A stretch of 64,000 bases of DNA. Origin: Alcaligenaceae bacterium (lineage in GTDB: Bacteria > Pseudomonadota > Gammaproteobacteria > Burkholderiales > Burkholderiaceae_B). This document shows positions 8,603 to 18,521 of this stretch, piece by piece; position 1 is the first letter of the stretch, and each line of letters opens with the position of its first letter. The DNA lies in assembly GCA_013416455.1 (NCBI GenBank), contig JACCES010000005.1:186001-250000 (forward strand), in the 5' to 3' direction. Below the pieces are notes generated by a model. It saw only the letters and a program-made list of their open reading frames with translations. It had not been told where the DNA came from and searched no databases. The position numbers and the translations under genes were made by a program.

Positions 8603-8842
8603 TCCTGCTCCGTTTCTTATTGGATGATTTCAAGGCAAGCCTAACCTCGGACGGCTCCGGGGGAAAGGGGTATTCGCGCGACGGGCGATTTTTTCCGGCC
8701 CGCGGAGGCTGGCCGGGCCGCTTTGCCGATACGGCGCGGACGCGCTGCCAGCGACAAGGTTTACCCTTTCCCGTCTTTCGTGAAACACTACGCTGGGATC
8801 ACTTCCGCGTCCCAATCATGCCTGTTCCGGAGGAAAGCCGAC

Positions 8843-10444
8843 ATGATCGCCTCGCGATACCTGGTATTTGCCCTGAGCTGTCTGGCATTGGCGCTGGCCG
8901 TGGCGGGCTCGGCGGCTTGGGGCTGGCATTGGGCCTTCATGGCCGTGCCGGCCGCGTTGACCGCGCTGGGCGTGCACGATCTCGTTCAGCGCCGCCACGC
9001 CGTGCTGCGCAACTACCCCATCATGGGGCATTTCCGCTACCTGATCGAGACGGTGCGGCCCGAAATCCAGCAGTATCTCGTTGATTCGGACACCGACGAG
9101 GTGCCCTTCGCCCGGCTGCAGCGCAGCGTGGTCTACCAGCGCGCCAAGGGGGAACCCGACGGCCGCTCCTTCGGCACCAAGCTGGAACTCCAGGACGCCG
9201 GCTACGAATGGGTGAATCATTCCATGGCGCCTTCGCAGCTGGAAAGCCAGGACTTCCGCATTGCGGTCGGGCAGGGCCGCAAGCTGCCCTATTCGCTCTC
9301 GGTCTTCAATATATCGGGCATGAGTTTCGGCGCCTTGTCCGCCAATGCGATCAGGGCCCTGAACAAAGGGGCGAGCATGGGGGGCTTCGCCCACGATACC
9401 GGCGAAGGCTCCGTGTCGCCCTACCATCTGCAGGGCGGGGATCTGATCTGGCAGTTGGGCTCGGGCTATTTCGGCTGCCGCGACGAGAACGGCGGTTTCG
9501 ATCCGGGGCGCTTCGCGGAGGTCGCCGCCCACGAGCAGATCAAAATGATAGAGGTCAAGCTCTCGCAAGGGGCCAAGCCCGGGCACGGCGGCATCCTTCC
9601 CGCCGCCAAGATCACGCCCGAGATCTCCCGTGTCCGCGGGGTGCCGATGGGCTTCGATTGTGTGTCGCCATCGTCCCATTCGACCTTCTCGACGCCCAGG
9701 GGCTTGCTGGAATTCATCGAGCGGCTGCGCGAACTGTCCGGCGGCAAGCCGGCCGGCATCAAGTTGTGCGTCGGCCATCCGTGGGAATTCATGAGCCTGG
9801 CCAAGGCCATGCATGAAACCGGTGTGCTGCCCGACTTCATTGTGGTCGACGGGGCGGAAGGCGGCACCGGTGCGGCGCCGGTCGAGTTCACCGACCATGT
9901 GGGCGCGCCGCTGCAGGAAGGTCTGCTGCTGGTGCACAATACGCTGGTGGGCGTGGGCTTGCGCGACCGCATCAAGATCGGCGCAAGCGGCAAGATCGTC
10001 ACCGCCTTCGATATCGCCAAGACGCTGGCCATGGGGGCGGATTACTGCAACAGCGCGCGGGGATTCATGTTTGCGGTGGGCTGTATCCAGGCGGGGGTCT
10101 GCGGCACCGGCCGCTGCCCGACCGGCGTGGCGACCCAGGACCGGGCGCGCCAGCGGGCGCTCGATGTCGAGGACAAATCCCAGCGTGTCGCCAACTTCCA
10201 CCGGAATACCATGCATGCGCTCAAGGAACTGGTGCAGGCGACGGGGCTGATGCACCCGTCGGAGTTCAGGCCCGATCACATTCTGCGCCGCCTGTCGCGG
10301 GACGAGGCCCTGCCGGTTTCGCGGATTCTGACCTATCTCGAACCCAATGACCTGCTGAATGGCAATTTCAAGCATCCGGTCTATGAGCGCTACTGGAACC
10401 GGGTCAGCAGCGCCTCGTTCGGCCTGGGGCCGGCTCTTTCATGA
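8843..10444 (+). CDS. FMN-binding glutamate-synthase family protein (membrane-anchored)
   Basis: A 533-residue protein homologous to the FMN-binding central domain of glutamate synthase large subunit (Glu_synthase domain). Two hydrophobic segments occupy about residues 5-45, then the TIM-barrel domain with SGMSFGALSANAIRALN, KPGHGGILPAAKI and the cysteine-rich CGTGRCPTGVATQ loop that in GltB helps hold an Fe-S cluster. There is no glutaminase domain, so it is not a full glutamate synthase; the reaction of this standalone group is unknown. ATG 8843 is preceded by GGAGGAAAG. Its TGA overlaps the ATG of the spermidine-synthase-like gene by 4 bp. Confidence 0.83.
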   Translation: MIASRYLVFALSCLALALAVAGSAAWGWHWAFMAVPAALTALGVHDLVQRRHAVLRNYPIMGHFRYLIETVRPEIQQYLVDSDTDEVPFARLQRSVVYQRAKGEPDGRSFGTKLELQDAGYEWVNHSMAPSQLESQDFRIAVGQGRKLPYSLSVFNISGMSFGALSANAIRALNKGASMGGFAHDTGEGSVSPYHLQGGDLIWQLGSGYFGCRDENGGFDPGRFAEVAAHEQIKMIEVKLSQGAKPGHGGILPAAKITPEISRVRGVPMGFDCVSPSSHSTFSTPRGLLEFIERLRELSGGKPAGIKLCVGHPWEFMSLAKAMHETGVLPDFIVVDGAEGGTGAAPVEFTDHVGAPLQEGLLLVHNTLVGVGLRDRIKIGASGKIVTAFDIAKTLAMGADYCNSARGFMFAVGCIQAGVCGTGRCPTGVATQDRARQRALDVEDKSQRVANFHRNTMHALKELVQATGLMHPSEFRPDHILRRLSRDEALPVSRILTYLEPNDLLNGNFKHPVYERYWNRVSSASFGLGPALS

Positions 10445-11355
10445 AACCCATGGTCCCTGGCCGGGTCGCCCTTCTGTTCGCCGCCGCGCTGGCCGCCGTG
10501 CTCGCCACGGTCATGCTCGGCCTGGGCGATGCGGGCCCGCAACCGGCATCGGGCCCGCGCCTGTTGCATACCGAGCCTTCGGAATTCGCGCCCGTCGTGG
10601 TGTTCGAGCAGTACGGCGAGCGCTGCATGAACTTTGTCGAGATGGAAGGCGAGGGCCGGCAGACCTGCCTTCAGCTGGACGACCCCGACAAGCTGGTATT
10701 CGAGTACACGCGGATGATGGTCAGCGCGCTGTTTGCCCAGCCCGATCCTGAGACCGTGCTCGTCATCGGCCTGGGCGGCGCCACCCTGCCCACGGCCCTG
10801 CACAAGATTCTGCCGGAAGCCGTCATCGACAGTGTGGAAATCGATCCGGCCGTGGTCAGGGTGGCGCGGCGGTATTTCGGCTATGAAACCGGGCCGCGCC
10901 AGCGGGTATTCGTGGAAGAGGGGCGCGAGTTCGTCGAGCGCGCCCGCCGCGAAGGGCGCCGCTACGACATGGTCATGCTCGATGCCTTCGACGTCGACTA
11001 CATCCCGCCACAACTGCTCACCGTGGAATTCCTTGAAACCCTGAAAGAGGTGATTGCGCCCGGCGGCTTCGTGGTGACCAACTCCTTCGCTCAAAGCGGC
11101 ATGTATGCGCGCGAATCGGCCACCTATGCGGCGGTGTTCGGCGAATTCTTCAACCTGCGCGCGGGGCTGGAAGGAAACCGCGTGATCATCGCATCGACGG
11201 GCGCGCTGCCGGACGCCGCCGAGCTGCGCCGCAATGCCGAGGCTCTGGCCCAGCGCCTTCGGCCTTTCGGGATCGAGCTGGAGCCCGCCCTGGCGAGATT
11301 CGCCACACAGCCGGGCCGCCACGAAGGCGTGGAAGTATTGCGTGACGATCGTTAG
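10441..11355 (+). CDS. Spermidine-synthase-like methyl/aminopropyl-transferase fold protein
   Basis: A 304-residue protein with a single N-terminal hydrophobic segment (residues about 8-28) and a SpeE-like Rossmann domain: VLVIGLGGATLP (motif I), VEIDPAVV (acidic ribose-binding loop) and DMVMLDAFD (DxxxxD-type loop). In true spermidine synthases the last loop holds the catalytic aspartate; here YDMVMLDAFD retains it. It is coupled by ATGA overlap to the FMN-binding protein upstream, an odd partner for a polyamine enzyme. It may instead be one of the periplasm-facing or membrane-tethered 'fused SpeE' relatives of unknown substrate. Confidence 0.75.
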   Translation: MKPMVPGRVALLFAAALAAVLATVMLGLGDAGPQPASGPRLLHTEPSEFAPVVVFEQYGERCMNFVEMEGEGRQTCLQLDDPDKLVFEYTRMMVSALFAQPDPETVLVIGLGGATLPTALHKILPEAVIDSVEIDPAVVRVARRYFGYETGPRQRVFVEEGREFVERARREGRRYDMVMLDAFDVDYIPPQLLTVEFLETLKEVIAPGGFVVTNSFAQSGMYARESATYAAVFGEFFNLRAGLEGNRVIIASTGALPDAAELRRNAEALAQRLRPFGIELEPALARFATQPGRHEGVEVLRDDR

Positions 11356-11416
11356 GTGCGCACGGCACCGACGGGGTATCCGGGCGGATGTCCCGAACTG
11401 CCGGGAATAGGCGGCC

Positions 11417-11794
11417 TTACGGGTTCACGACGTGCCAGACGCCCTGCACGTTGTCGCCGCTGCGGTCGCCGGGCTTGGTGTCCTTCACGAAGGTATAGAG
11501 CGGCTTGCCGCGGTAAGCCCATTGCTTGCTCCCATCGTCGCGCTCGATGAGGGTGTAGTCGCCCTCGGCCTTGGCATCGGGGGAGGCCTGCACCGGCGGC
11601 CAGTTCTTGGCGCATCCATCATTGCAGACGCTTTTGCCGCTGTTGGCCTTGTCCTGATCGAAAACATAGAGCGTCATGCCCGCCTCGTCGACGAGTATGC
11701 TGTCCTGCTCCTTGATCGGTGCTTGGGCGTGGGCCGCGACGGCAAACATTGTGGCCAGGGAAAACAGCAGGGTAGTGAAAGGGGCGGATCGCAT
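11417..11794 (-). CDS. Secreted YxxxxD-repeat protein (COG4315-like)
   Basis: A 125-residue exported protein. After a Sec signal (MRSAPFTTLLFSLATMFAVA, cleavage at AHAQ) come two repeats of the short motif aromatic-x-aromatic-x3-D: LYVFDQDKAN SGKSVCNDGCAKNWP and LYTFVKDTKPGD. The CNDGC pair and NWPP are typical of this family of small periplasmic or lipoprotein-like proteins, whose function is unknown. I chose ATG 11794 because it starts the signal peptide; the longer frame to 11884 has no ribosome site. Convergent with the SpeE-like gene. Confidence 0.8.
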   Translation of the reverse strand: MRSAPFTTLLFSLATMFAVAAHAQAPIKEQDSILVDEAGMTLYVFDQDKANSGKSVCNDGCAKNWPPVQASPDAKAEGDYTLIERDDGSKQWAYRGKPLYTFVKDTKPGDRSGDNVQGVWHVVNP

Positions 11795-11986
11795 GGCGGT
11801 CTCCCGAGGAAAGGACGGAGCCACGCATGGAGGATCCAGGCGCGGCCGGATTCGAGGAAATGAAGCCGTGTTCTGCGCCAGCAACTTCCGTACCGTGAAT
11901 ACGCACAGAAAGGCGGTTCGCGCTTCCAGGCCCGCGGTGTGTTCCGGCGCGGGCCGCCGCCTTCGATGCCGTCCGGTACGCGGCGG

Positions 11987-14377
11987 TTATTGCGGTATTT
12001 CCTCCCGTTCGAAGTGCCGGTGTCTGGCGAGGGCTTCGATGAACATCCGCACGGTGGCATCGTCCAGGTTGTCGCGAACGATCATTCCGGCGGCGGACTC
12101 GTCCCCGGCCATGAGCCCGGCTTTGCGCAGCAGGGGTTCCGCGTCCCGCGATGCCAGGATGGTCTTGCAATGAAGGAACTGGTCCTGCAGGAATTCCCTG
12201 GCTTTCGGGTCGCCGGCGAGCCGATGCGCGGCTTCGGCTCCTTGAGGAACGGCAACACCGTCGAACAGGGAGCCGGGATGGTTTTCCAGGGACGCATCGG
12301 CGTCCAGCACGGCGCCGCCGGCGGCGGCGAGGGCGCCAATATGCTGGCCCACCAGGCGTACGACCGCTCCCTGCGACTGCAGGGCGTCGACGAGCGGCCA
12401 GACCGAGGTTTCGTCCACTCCATCGGCCACCAGGACGGCCACCATTCTCGTCTCGATGCCGCCGTCTCCGGGCCGGGCCATCAAGGAAAGCGCCGCCGAC
12501 TTCTTCACTTCCGGTTCCGGGGGGTTGTCGATCGCCCTGGGCATGGGCTCGGGAAGCGCCATTCCCAGGCCTTCCGCCACACGGGCGGCCAGGTCTTCCG
12601 AGGCGTTGCGCAGCATCGAGACCACGCGTTCCCTGATGGCCGGCACGGTCACCTTGCTGAGCTCGAAGCGGAAGCCGCCGACGATGTGGGCCTGCTCGAC
12701 CGGCGTCTGGCTGTTGTAGAACAGCGCCGCCTGGTTGAAGTGCTCCGCGAATTTTTCCGGCTTGCCGCGTATTTCGTCCTGCTGCACGGGTTCGGGGAAG
12801 GATATGTAGCCCGCGCCGCCCGCCTGGAAGGGACAACCGCCGGCGAGTGAATTGGGTTCGTAGGATGCTGCGCCGCGATGAATGGCCTGGCGGTGCATGC
12901 CCTCCCGCTGATTATTGTGTACAGGGGCAAGCGGCGCATTGATGGGCAGTTCGTGGAAATTGGGGCCGCCCAGGCGCAAGAGCTGGGTGTCGGCATAGGA
13001 ATGGATGCGCCCGGCAAGCAGCGGATCGTTGGTGAAATCAATGCCGGGGACGACGTGCGCGGCACAGAAGGCGACTTGCTCGGTCTCGGCGAAGAAGTTG
13101 TCGGGATTGCGGTTGAGCACCATGCGGCCAATGGGCCGCAATGGCACCAGTTCCTCCGGCACGATCTTGGTGGGGTCCAGCACGTCGAAGCTGAAGGACT
13201 CGGCCTGTTCTTCCGAAAATGCCTGGATGCAGAGTTCCCATTCCGGGTAGTTCCCCGAGTTGATGGCTTCCCAGAGGTCGCGCCGGTGATAGTCGGGATC
13301 GGCGCCGGATACCTTGACGGCCTCGTCCCAAACCTGGGAGTGGGTGCCGAGCCTGGGATTCCAATGGAACTTGATGAAGGTCGACCGCCCTTCACGGTTC
13401 ACGAAGCGGAAGGTATGCACCCCGAACCCCTGCATCATGCGATAGCTTCTGGGAATGGCGCGGTCGGACATCTGCCACATCAGCATGTGGGTGGATTCCG
13501 GCATGAGCGACACGAAATCCCAGTACGTATCGTGCGCCGAAGCCGCTTGCGGCATGGCATGGTGCTGTTCCGGCTTGACCGCATGGACGAGATCCGGAAA
13601 TTTCATGGCGTCCTGGATGAAGAAAACGGGCATGTTGTTTCCCACCAGATCCCAATTGCCTTCGTCCGTATAGAACTTGACGGCGAAGCCGCGCACGTCG
13701 CGGGCCGTATCCTTGGAGCCGCGCTCTCCCGCCACGGTGGAAAACCGGACGAATACCGGCGTGATCTTGCCCGCTTCGGAGAACGGCGCGGCACAGGTGA
13801 GGTCGGTGAGCGCATCATGGCATTCAAAGAAGCCATGAGCGCCGGAACCGCGTGCATGGACGACCCGTTCGGGAATGCGCTCATGGTCGAAATGCGTGAG
13901 CTTCTCGCGCAGGATGAAGTCTTTGAGCAGCGCGGGGCCGCGCAGTCCGGCTTTGAGCGAATTCTGGTTGTCGGAAATCTTCACGCCCTGATTGGTCGTG
14001 AGCATTCTGCCCTCGGAATCGGCACGCACGCGGTTCAGCGAGCCGTCGGCGGCATTGATGCCGGGCTGTGCGGGGCGCCCGGTTTTCGGGGAATCGTTCG
14101 CTTCCGATAGCGTGCTGCCGGTCGCCTCGCGGGCGGGGGACGGCGAAGTCGCCCCCGTTTGGGGGTTCAGGGCGTTCCGGCGGCCATGTTCCCCTGGTTT
14201 GGTGGGGTTGTGGGGCATGGCACCCGCCATGGCGCCGACCGCCGCCGCGCGCTTCACCTGCGCGGTCTGCTGGTTCTCCTTGGCGGGCGGCAGCCCCGGC
14301 CCGCTGTCCGTCCTGCCGAAGCCGGTGTCGGCCGCTTTTCGCCCTTGTCCGGGCTCATGATCCTGTTTCAAAGGCAT
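11987..14377 (-). CDS. katE: Large-subunit monofunctional catalase (KatE/HPII type)
   Basis: A 796-residue clade-2 catalase that breaks down hydrogen peroxide. Order: a long low-complexity N-terminal arm (about 100 residues), the heme barrel with the distal histidine in [20 protein letters not shown], the distal asparagine in [12 protein letters not shown], the proximal tyrosine motif RIHSYADTQ, and a C-terminal flavodoxin/DJ-1-like domain from about residue 640 starting [15 protein letters not shown]. These features and the length match E. coli HPII. ATG 14377 has CAGGAG upstream; the extra 58 codons to 14551 lack support. It is followed by nothing on the same strand and preceded by a TauE-type permease gene about 175 bp upstream. 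Confidence 0.92.
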   Translation of the reverse strand: MPLKQDHEPGQGRKAADTGFGRTDSGPGLPPAKENQQTAQVKRAAAVGAMAGAMPHNPTKPGEHGRRNALNPQTGATSPSPAREATGSTLSEANDSPKTGRPAQPGINAADGSLNRVRADSEGRMLTTNQGVKISDNQNSLKAGLRGPALLKDFILREKLTHFDHERIPERVVHARGSGAHGFFECHDALTDLTCAAPFSEAGKITPVFVRFSTVAGERGSKDTARDVRGFAVKFYTDEGNWDLVGNNMPVFFIQDAMKFPDLVHAVKPEQHHAMPQAASAHDTYWDFVSLMPESTHMLMWQMSDRAIPRSYRMMQGFGVHTFRFVNREGRSTFIKFHWNPRLGTHSQVWDEAVKVSGADPDYHRRDLWEAINSGNYPEWELCIQAFSEEQAESFSFDVLDPTKIVPEELVPLRPIGRMVLNRNPDNFFAETEQVAFCAAHVVPGIDFTNDPLLAGRIHSYADTQLLRLGGPNFHELPINAPLAPVHNNQREGMHRQAIHRGAASYEPNSLAGGCPFQAGGAGYISFPEPVQQDEIRGKPEKFAEHFNQAALFYNSQTPVEQAHIVGGFRFELSKVTVPAIRERVVSMLRNASEDLAARVAEGLGMALPEPMPRAIDNPPEPEVKKSAALSLMARPGDGGIETRMVAVLVADGVDETSVWPLVDALQSQGAVVRLVGQHIGALAAAGGAVLDADASLENHPGSLFDGVAVPQGAEAAHRLAGDPKAREFLQDQFLHCKTILASRDAEPLLRKAGLMAGDESAAGMIVRDNLDDATVRMFIEALARHRHFEREEIPQ

Positions 14378-14551
14378 GGTGGCGCTCCTGTGTGGTGTGT
14401 CGGCCGTGGCGCGCCATCCTGATGTGGGCGCGAACCGGCGGCAAACCGGACGGGAGCAAGCCTTATGCCCTGCGCGGCCGGCAAGGCGCGCTGGCCTTCC
14501 GGCGCTCCGCGCGCAAGGGCGAAGCGCCATGGCCGAATACGGCCGGGGCAT

Positions 14552-15298
14552 TCAGCGGGTCAACGCCAAGTAGATACCTTGTATCAAATACACCGAACCG
14601 ATGGCTATGACCAGCCATTGCGTCCAGCGGCGGAACTGTTGATCGCTCAGGCGTTCCAGCACGAACTTGCTCAGGCTGGTGCCGATGATGGCCATGCCCG
14701 CGGCCAGGCCGAGAACCATGGGGGGCACCGACGCGCCATCGCCGATGGCATGGCCGAAATAAACCAGCTTGGCCAGGTGGGCGGAAGCCTGGCAGCTGGC
14801 CTTGGTTGCAACCACCGCGCGCCGGTCCATGTCGGTGCGCACGAAGAAGACGTCCAGCAGGGGGCCGGACACGCCCGCGATGAACTGCATGGACGTGTTC
14901 ACGAAGCCGCATAGTTCGGCTCCCCAGCGGCTCGTCGCCTGGGGCACGTGGCCGCGGGGGATCAGCACGACCAGAAAAGGCACGATGCCCAGCGTGATCA
15001 GCACCAGAGCCCGGTCCGGCACGAAGCCGATGAAGGAAAACATCAGCCCCGCGAGCAGCAGCCCCAGAAGAAAGCGCCCGAAGATGCGGAAATCGGAATG
15101 GCGGCGCCACAGGAACGCCCGCCATCCGTTGGACGTGAGCTGAGCCGCGCCATGCAGCACCATGGCCGCGGATACCGGCATGAAGGCCACGAGCACGCCC
15201 ATCAGTATCATGCCGCCCGCCATGCCGAACACGCCGGAAATGAAGGAGGTGGTCAATACGGTGGTGGCGGTCAGGAAAAGAAGGCCGGCGGGCAGCAT
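14552..15298 (-). CDS. TauE/SafE-family membrane permease
   Basis: A 248-residue integral membrane protein with about seven to eight hydrophobic segments and the family's paired signature SFISGVFGMAGGMILMGVL in the first half and NTSMQFIAGVSGPLLDVFF in the second. TauE/SafE (DUF81) permeases export or import sulfur oxyanions or organosulfur acids, but many members have unassigned substrates. It is divergent from the PaaK-like gene with a roughly 195-bp promoter region and upstream of katE on the same strand. Confidence 0.85.
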   Translation of the reverse strand: MLPAGLLFLTATTVLTTSFISGVFGMAGGMILMGVLVAFMPVSAAMVLHGAAQLTSNGWRAFLWRRHSDFRIFGRFLLGLLLAGLMFSFIGFVPDRALVLITLGIVPFLVVLIPRGHVPQATSRWGAELCGFVNTSMQFIAGVSGPLLDVFFVRTDMDRRAVVATKASCQASAHLAKLVYFGHAIGDGASVPPMVLGLAAGMAIIGTSLSKFVLERLSDQQFRRWTQWLVIAIGSVYLIQGIYLALTR

Positions 15299-15492
15299 CG
15301 GGGCACCAGATCGGAAGGGGAAAGCCTGGGATGAAAGTGTAGCGCCAACCCGTCCTCCGCATTCGCGCCGCTTTCATGGCGGCGCATGTGGCGCTCATAC
15401 GGAAAATGGCATAACCAACCAAGAAAAACTTCGTTTGTCGCCGCCGGTGCCATTGATACATTCCTCGCATCATTCATTGGAGATGCATCGGC

Positions 15493-16827
15493 ATGGCTGT
15501 CAGGGACGAAAAGCAGTATTGGGACGAGGCGCTGGAAACCCAGCCTCGGGCGCGGTGGGAAGAGATGAAGCTGGCGCTGTTGAAAGCCCATCTCCGGCAT
15601 GCCTATCTGAATTCCCCCTATTACCGGAACAGTTTCGATCAGGCGGGAGTACATCCCGATCAGTTGCATGCGCTGGATGATCTCCGCCGCTTTCCCTTCA
15701 TCGACAAGCGCATCCTGCGCGATCGTCAGCTGGCCGTGCCGCCGTTCGGCGACCTGGTCGCCGTGCCGGAGCGGGACATTGTCTACATTTCGGCATCCAG
15801 CGGTTCCACCGGCGTACCGACGGCATCTCCCTTCACGGCCGGCGATTTCGATGACTGGATGGATTATGAGGCGCGCCAGTTCTGGTCCTCGGGTCTGCGT
15901 CCCGAAGACCGGTACTGCCATTCGCTGAATTTTTCGCTGTTCGTCGGCGGGCCATGCGTGCTGGGCGCGCAGAAGCTTGGCGCCTTGTCCATCCATGCCG
16001 GCACCGTGCCGTCGGAGCGCCTGCTGGCGATCATTCGTCAGTTCCAGGCGACCGCTATCTGGACCACGCCGTCCTATGCCTGGTATTTGGGAGAGACCGC
16101 CGAAAAGGAAGGCATCGACATCCGCAGGGATCTGAACATCCGGCGGATCTTCGTGGCGGGCGAGCCCGGCGGCTCCATTCCCGAGACGCGCCGGCGCATC
16201 GAGGCACTGTGGGGCGCTTCGGTCTATGACTACTACGGCCTGTCCGACATCTTCGGCGCCTGCGCCGGGATGTGCGAAGAAAAGGACGGCCTGCATTGGG
16301 CCGAGGACCACATCCTGGTCGAAGTGCTGGACCCGGAAAGCGGCATACCCGTCGCGGAAGGCGAGAGGGGCGAAATGGTTCTGACCACGCTCAGGAAGAC
16401 GGCCCGGCCGATGATACGCTTTCGGACCGGCGACATTGTGTCCTTCGCCTCGGGACCCTGCCGCTGCGGCCGGACGTCGCAGCGCCTGATGGGAGTGCAC
16501 GGCCGCCTGGACGACATGCTCATCATCAAGGGGGTGAACCTTTTCCCCAGCGACGTCGAGGCCATTGCGCGCCAGGACCACGATCTGACAGGCGAATACA
16601 AGCTGGTGGTGACGCGGGAAGCGCAGCTCGATGCGCTGACCGTCGAGCTGGAGCGGTCGCATGCCTACCAGGGCGGCAACGAAGCGCTGGCGCAGCGCTT
16701 CCAGCGCCAGCTGAAGTCGGTTTCGGGGGTGTCGGCCCGTGTTTCCATCCTGCCGCCGGGCGCCCTGCCGCGCGCGACCCACAAGGCCAGGCGCATCGAG
16801 GATCGCCGCGGCGGCGTCTGGAGCTGA
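15493..16827 (+). CDS. Phenylacetate-CoA ligase family protein (PaaK-like)
   Basis: A 444-residue ANL enzyme of the PaaK branch. The P-loop YISASSGSTGVPT (about residues 96-108), the YYGLSDIFG segment, the hinge FRTGDIVSF, and a cysteine group (CRCGRT) before GRLDDMLIIKGVNLFP are all typical of phenylacetate-CoA ligases. It forms an aryl-CoA from an aromatic acid plus ATP and CoA. The rest of the phenylacetate (paa) pathway is absent nearby, so another aryl or small acid is possible. ATG 15493 is preceded by a GGAGATGCATCGGC stretch. It converges on the met transporter genes with one base between the stop codons. Confidence 0.86.
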   Translation: MAVRDEKQYWDEALETQPRARWEEMKLALLKAHLRHAYLNSPYYRNSFDQAGVHPDQLHALDDLRRFPFIDKRILRDRQLAVPPFGDLVAVPERDIVYISASSGSTGVPTASPFTAGDFDDWMDYEARQFWSSGLRPEDRYCHSLNFSLFVGGPCVLGAQKLGALSIHAGTVPSERLLAIIRQFQATAIWTTPSYAWYLGETAEKEGIDIRRDLNIRRIFVAGEPGGSIPETRRRIEALWGASVYDYYGLSDIFGACAGMCEEKDGLHWAEDHILVEVLDPESGIPVAEGERGEMVLTTLRKTARPMIRFRTGDIVSFASGPCRCGRTSQRLMGVHGRLDDMLIIKGVNLFPSDVEAIARQDHDLTGEYKLVVTREAQLDALTVELERSHAYQGGNEALAQRFQRQLKSVSGVSARVSILPPGALPRATHKARRIEDRRGGVWS

Positions 16828-16828
16828 G

Positions 16829-17494
16829 CTATTTCTTTTTGTCGGCCCGGCGGGCGAGCCTGTCGCCCGCGCTCTGCACGATCTGCACGAGTATCGCCAG
16901 CACGACGACCGTGATGATCATGACGTCGGTCTGGTAGCGGTAGTAACCGAAGCGGATCGCCAGGTCGCCCACGCCGCCGCCACCCACGATTCCGGCCATG
17001 GCCGAATAGCCGATCAGGCTGACCAGGGTGACGGTCAGGCCGCGCAGCAGGCCGGGCATGGCCTCGCGCAGCAACACCCGCACGATGATGCGCATGGGGG
17101 CGGCGCCGAAGGCCTGCGCGGCTTCCACGATACCGTTGTCGACTTCGCACAGGGCGGCTTCCACCAGACGCGCATAGAAGGCGATGGCGGCGATGGACAA
17201 GGGCACGGCGGCGGCTGTGGGGCCGATCGTGGTGCCCAGCAGCCACTGAGTGAGCGGCAGCAGCAGTACGAGCAGGATCACGAAAGGCATGGAACGGATG
17301 AAATTCACCGCGAAGCCGCCGATCTTCTGCGCCAGACGGCTGTTCCAGAACAGGCGGCGTTCGGTGATGTACAACAGCACGCCGATGGGCAGCCCGCCCG
17401 CCACGGCGAAAAAGCTCGACACGCCCACCATGAGCAGGGTTTCGCCGAACGCCGGAACCAGGTCGGCCCAGATGCCGGTCAGGGCTTCAAGCAT
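16829..17494 (-). CDS. metI: Methionine ABC transporter permease MetI
   Basis: A 221-residue MetI-type permease with five membrane segments and the permease EAA loop EAAQAFGAAPMRIIVRVLLREAMPGLLRG. It forms the inner-membrane channel for methionine (D/L-methionine, possibly methionine sulfoxide) import with MetN and MetQ. Its start at 17494 overlaps the 3' end of metN by 8 bp, so the genes are co-translated. The order metQ-metN-metI differs from the metNIQ order of E. coli. Confidence 0.9.
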   Translation of the reverse strand: MLEALTGIWADLVPAFGETLLMVGVSSFFAVAGGLPIGVLLYITERRLFWNSRLAQKIGGFAVNFIRSMPFVILLVLLLPLTQWLLGTTIGPTAAAVPLSIAAIAFYARLVEAALCEVDNGIVEAAQAFGAAPMRIIVRVLLREAMPGLLRGLTVTLVSLIGYSAMAGIVGGGGVGDLAIRFGYYRYQTDVMIITVVVLAILVQIVQSAGDRLARRADKKK

Positions 17495-18521
17495 GAAGGA
17501 TCTCCAGATGTGAAACCGATGAGCGGATGAATTCGAGGGCCTCGCCGCGCCGCGATGTGCGGTTTCCGCCCTCTTCGGGAGGGTCGCGCAGCAAGGCGAT
17601 CATCAGGCCGATGGGACGGTGGTTGATGTATTCGATCCTGCCATGCAGGATGTTGACCGACATGCCGAAGCGGCGCGTCACTTCGGACAGGATCGGATGC
17701 TCGGCAAGCTCGCCCAGGAAGAGCATCTTCAGCAGGGTGCCGTCGCGGCCCGCGGTTTCCTTCAGGCGCTGGGGCAGTTCGAGGTCGAAGGTGTGTTCCA
17801 CCAGTTGCCGGGTGAAAGCCTGCCGGGGCCGGGCGAAGATGTCATGGACGTCGCCCTGCTCGATGATGCCGCCCTGGTTCATCACGGCCACCCGCGTGCA
17901 GATCTTCTTGATCACGCTCATCTCGTGCGAGATCAGCACCATGGTGATGCCCAGCTGCCGGTTGATCTGTTCCAGCAGTTCCAGGATGGATGCCGAGGTT
18001 TCGAGATCCAGGGCGGATGTGGGCTCGTCGCACAGCAGCACCTGCGGATCATTGGCGATGGCTCGCGCGATGCCGACCCGCTGCTTCTGGCCGCCGGAAA
18101 GCTGGGCCGGATAGGCGGCGGCCTTGTCGGCAAGCCCCACCAGGTTCAGCAGTTCCGGTACGCGCCGCCTGATTTCCTCGCGTGGCCGGCCGGCAACCTC
18201 CAGCGTGAAGGCCACGTTCTCGAATGCCGTGCAGGTGTGCATCAGGTTGAAATGCTGAAATATCATGCCGATCCTGCCGCGCTCGCGCCGCAACGCGGCG
18301 CCCTTCAGGCCGGTGATGTCGCGGCCGTCGAGCACGACGCGCCCGCGCGTGGGGCGTTCGAGCAGGTTGATGGTGCGAAGCAGGGTGCTTTTTCCCGCTC
18401 CGCTGGCACCAACGATGCCGAAGATCTCGCCGCGCGCAATGCTCAGCGAGGCTTCGCGCACGGCGTGGACTTCCTGGTTCTTCGATGTGAAGCTGACCGA
18501 GATATCTTGCAGGTCGATCAT
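17487..18521 (-). CDS. metN: Methionine ABC transporter ATPase MetN
   Basis: A 344-residue ABC ATPase: Walker [10 protein letters not shown], signature [12 protein letters not shown], Walker [14 protein letters not shown]-loop LISHEM. The C-terminal ~90 residues (from about [14 protein letters not shown]) form the NIL regulatory domain by which MetN senses internal methionine (trans-inhibition). Start ATG 18521 overlaps the metQ stop in an ATGA; the longer frame to 18596 lies inside metQ. Middle gene of metQNI. Confidence 0.92.
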   Translation of the reverse strand: MIDLQDISVSFTSKNQEVHAVREASLSIARGEIFGIVGASGAGKSTLLRTINLLERPTRGRVVLDGRDITGLKGAALRRERGRIGMIFQHFNLMHTCTAFENVAFTLEVAGRPREEIRRRVPELLNLVGLADKAAAYPAQLSGGQKQRVGIARAIANDPQVLLCDEPTSALDLETSASILELLEQINRQLGITMVLISHEMSVIKKICTRVAVMNQGGIIEQGDVHDIFARPRQAFTRQLVEHTFDLELPQRLKETAGRDGTLLKMLFLGELAEHPILSEVTRRFGMSVNILHGRIEYINHRPIGLMIALLRDPPEEGGNRTSRRGEALEFIRSSVSHLEILHA

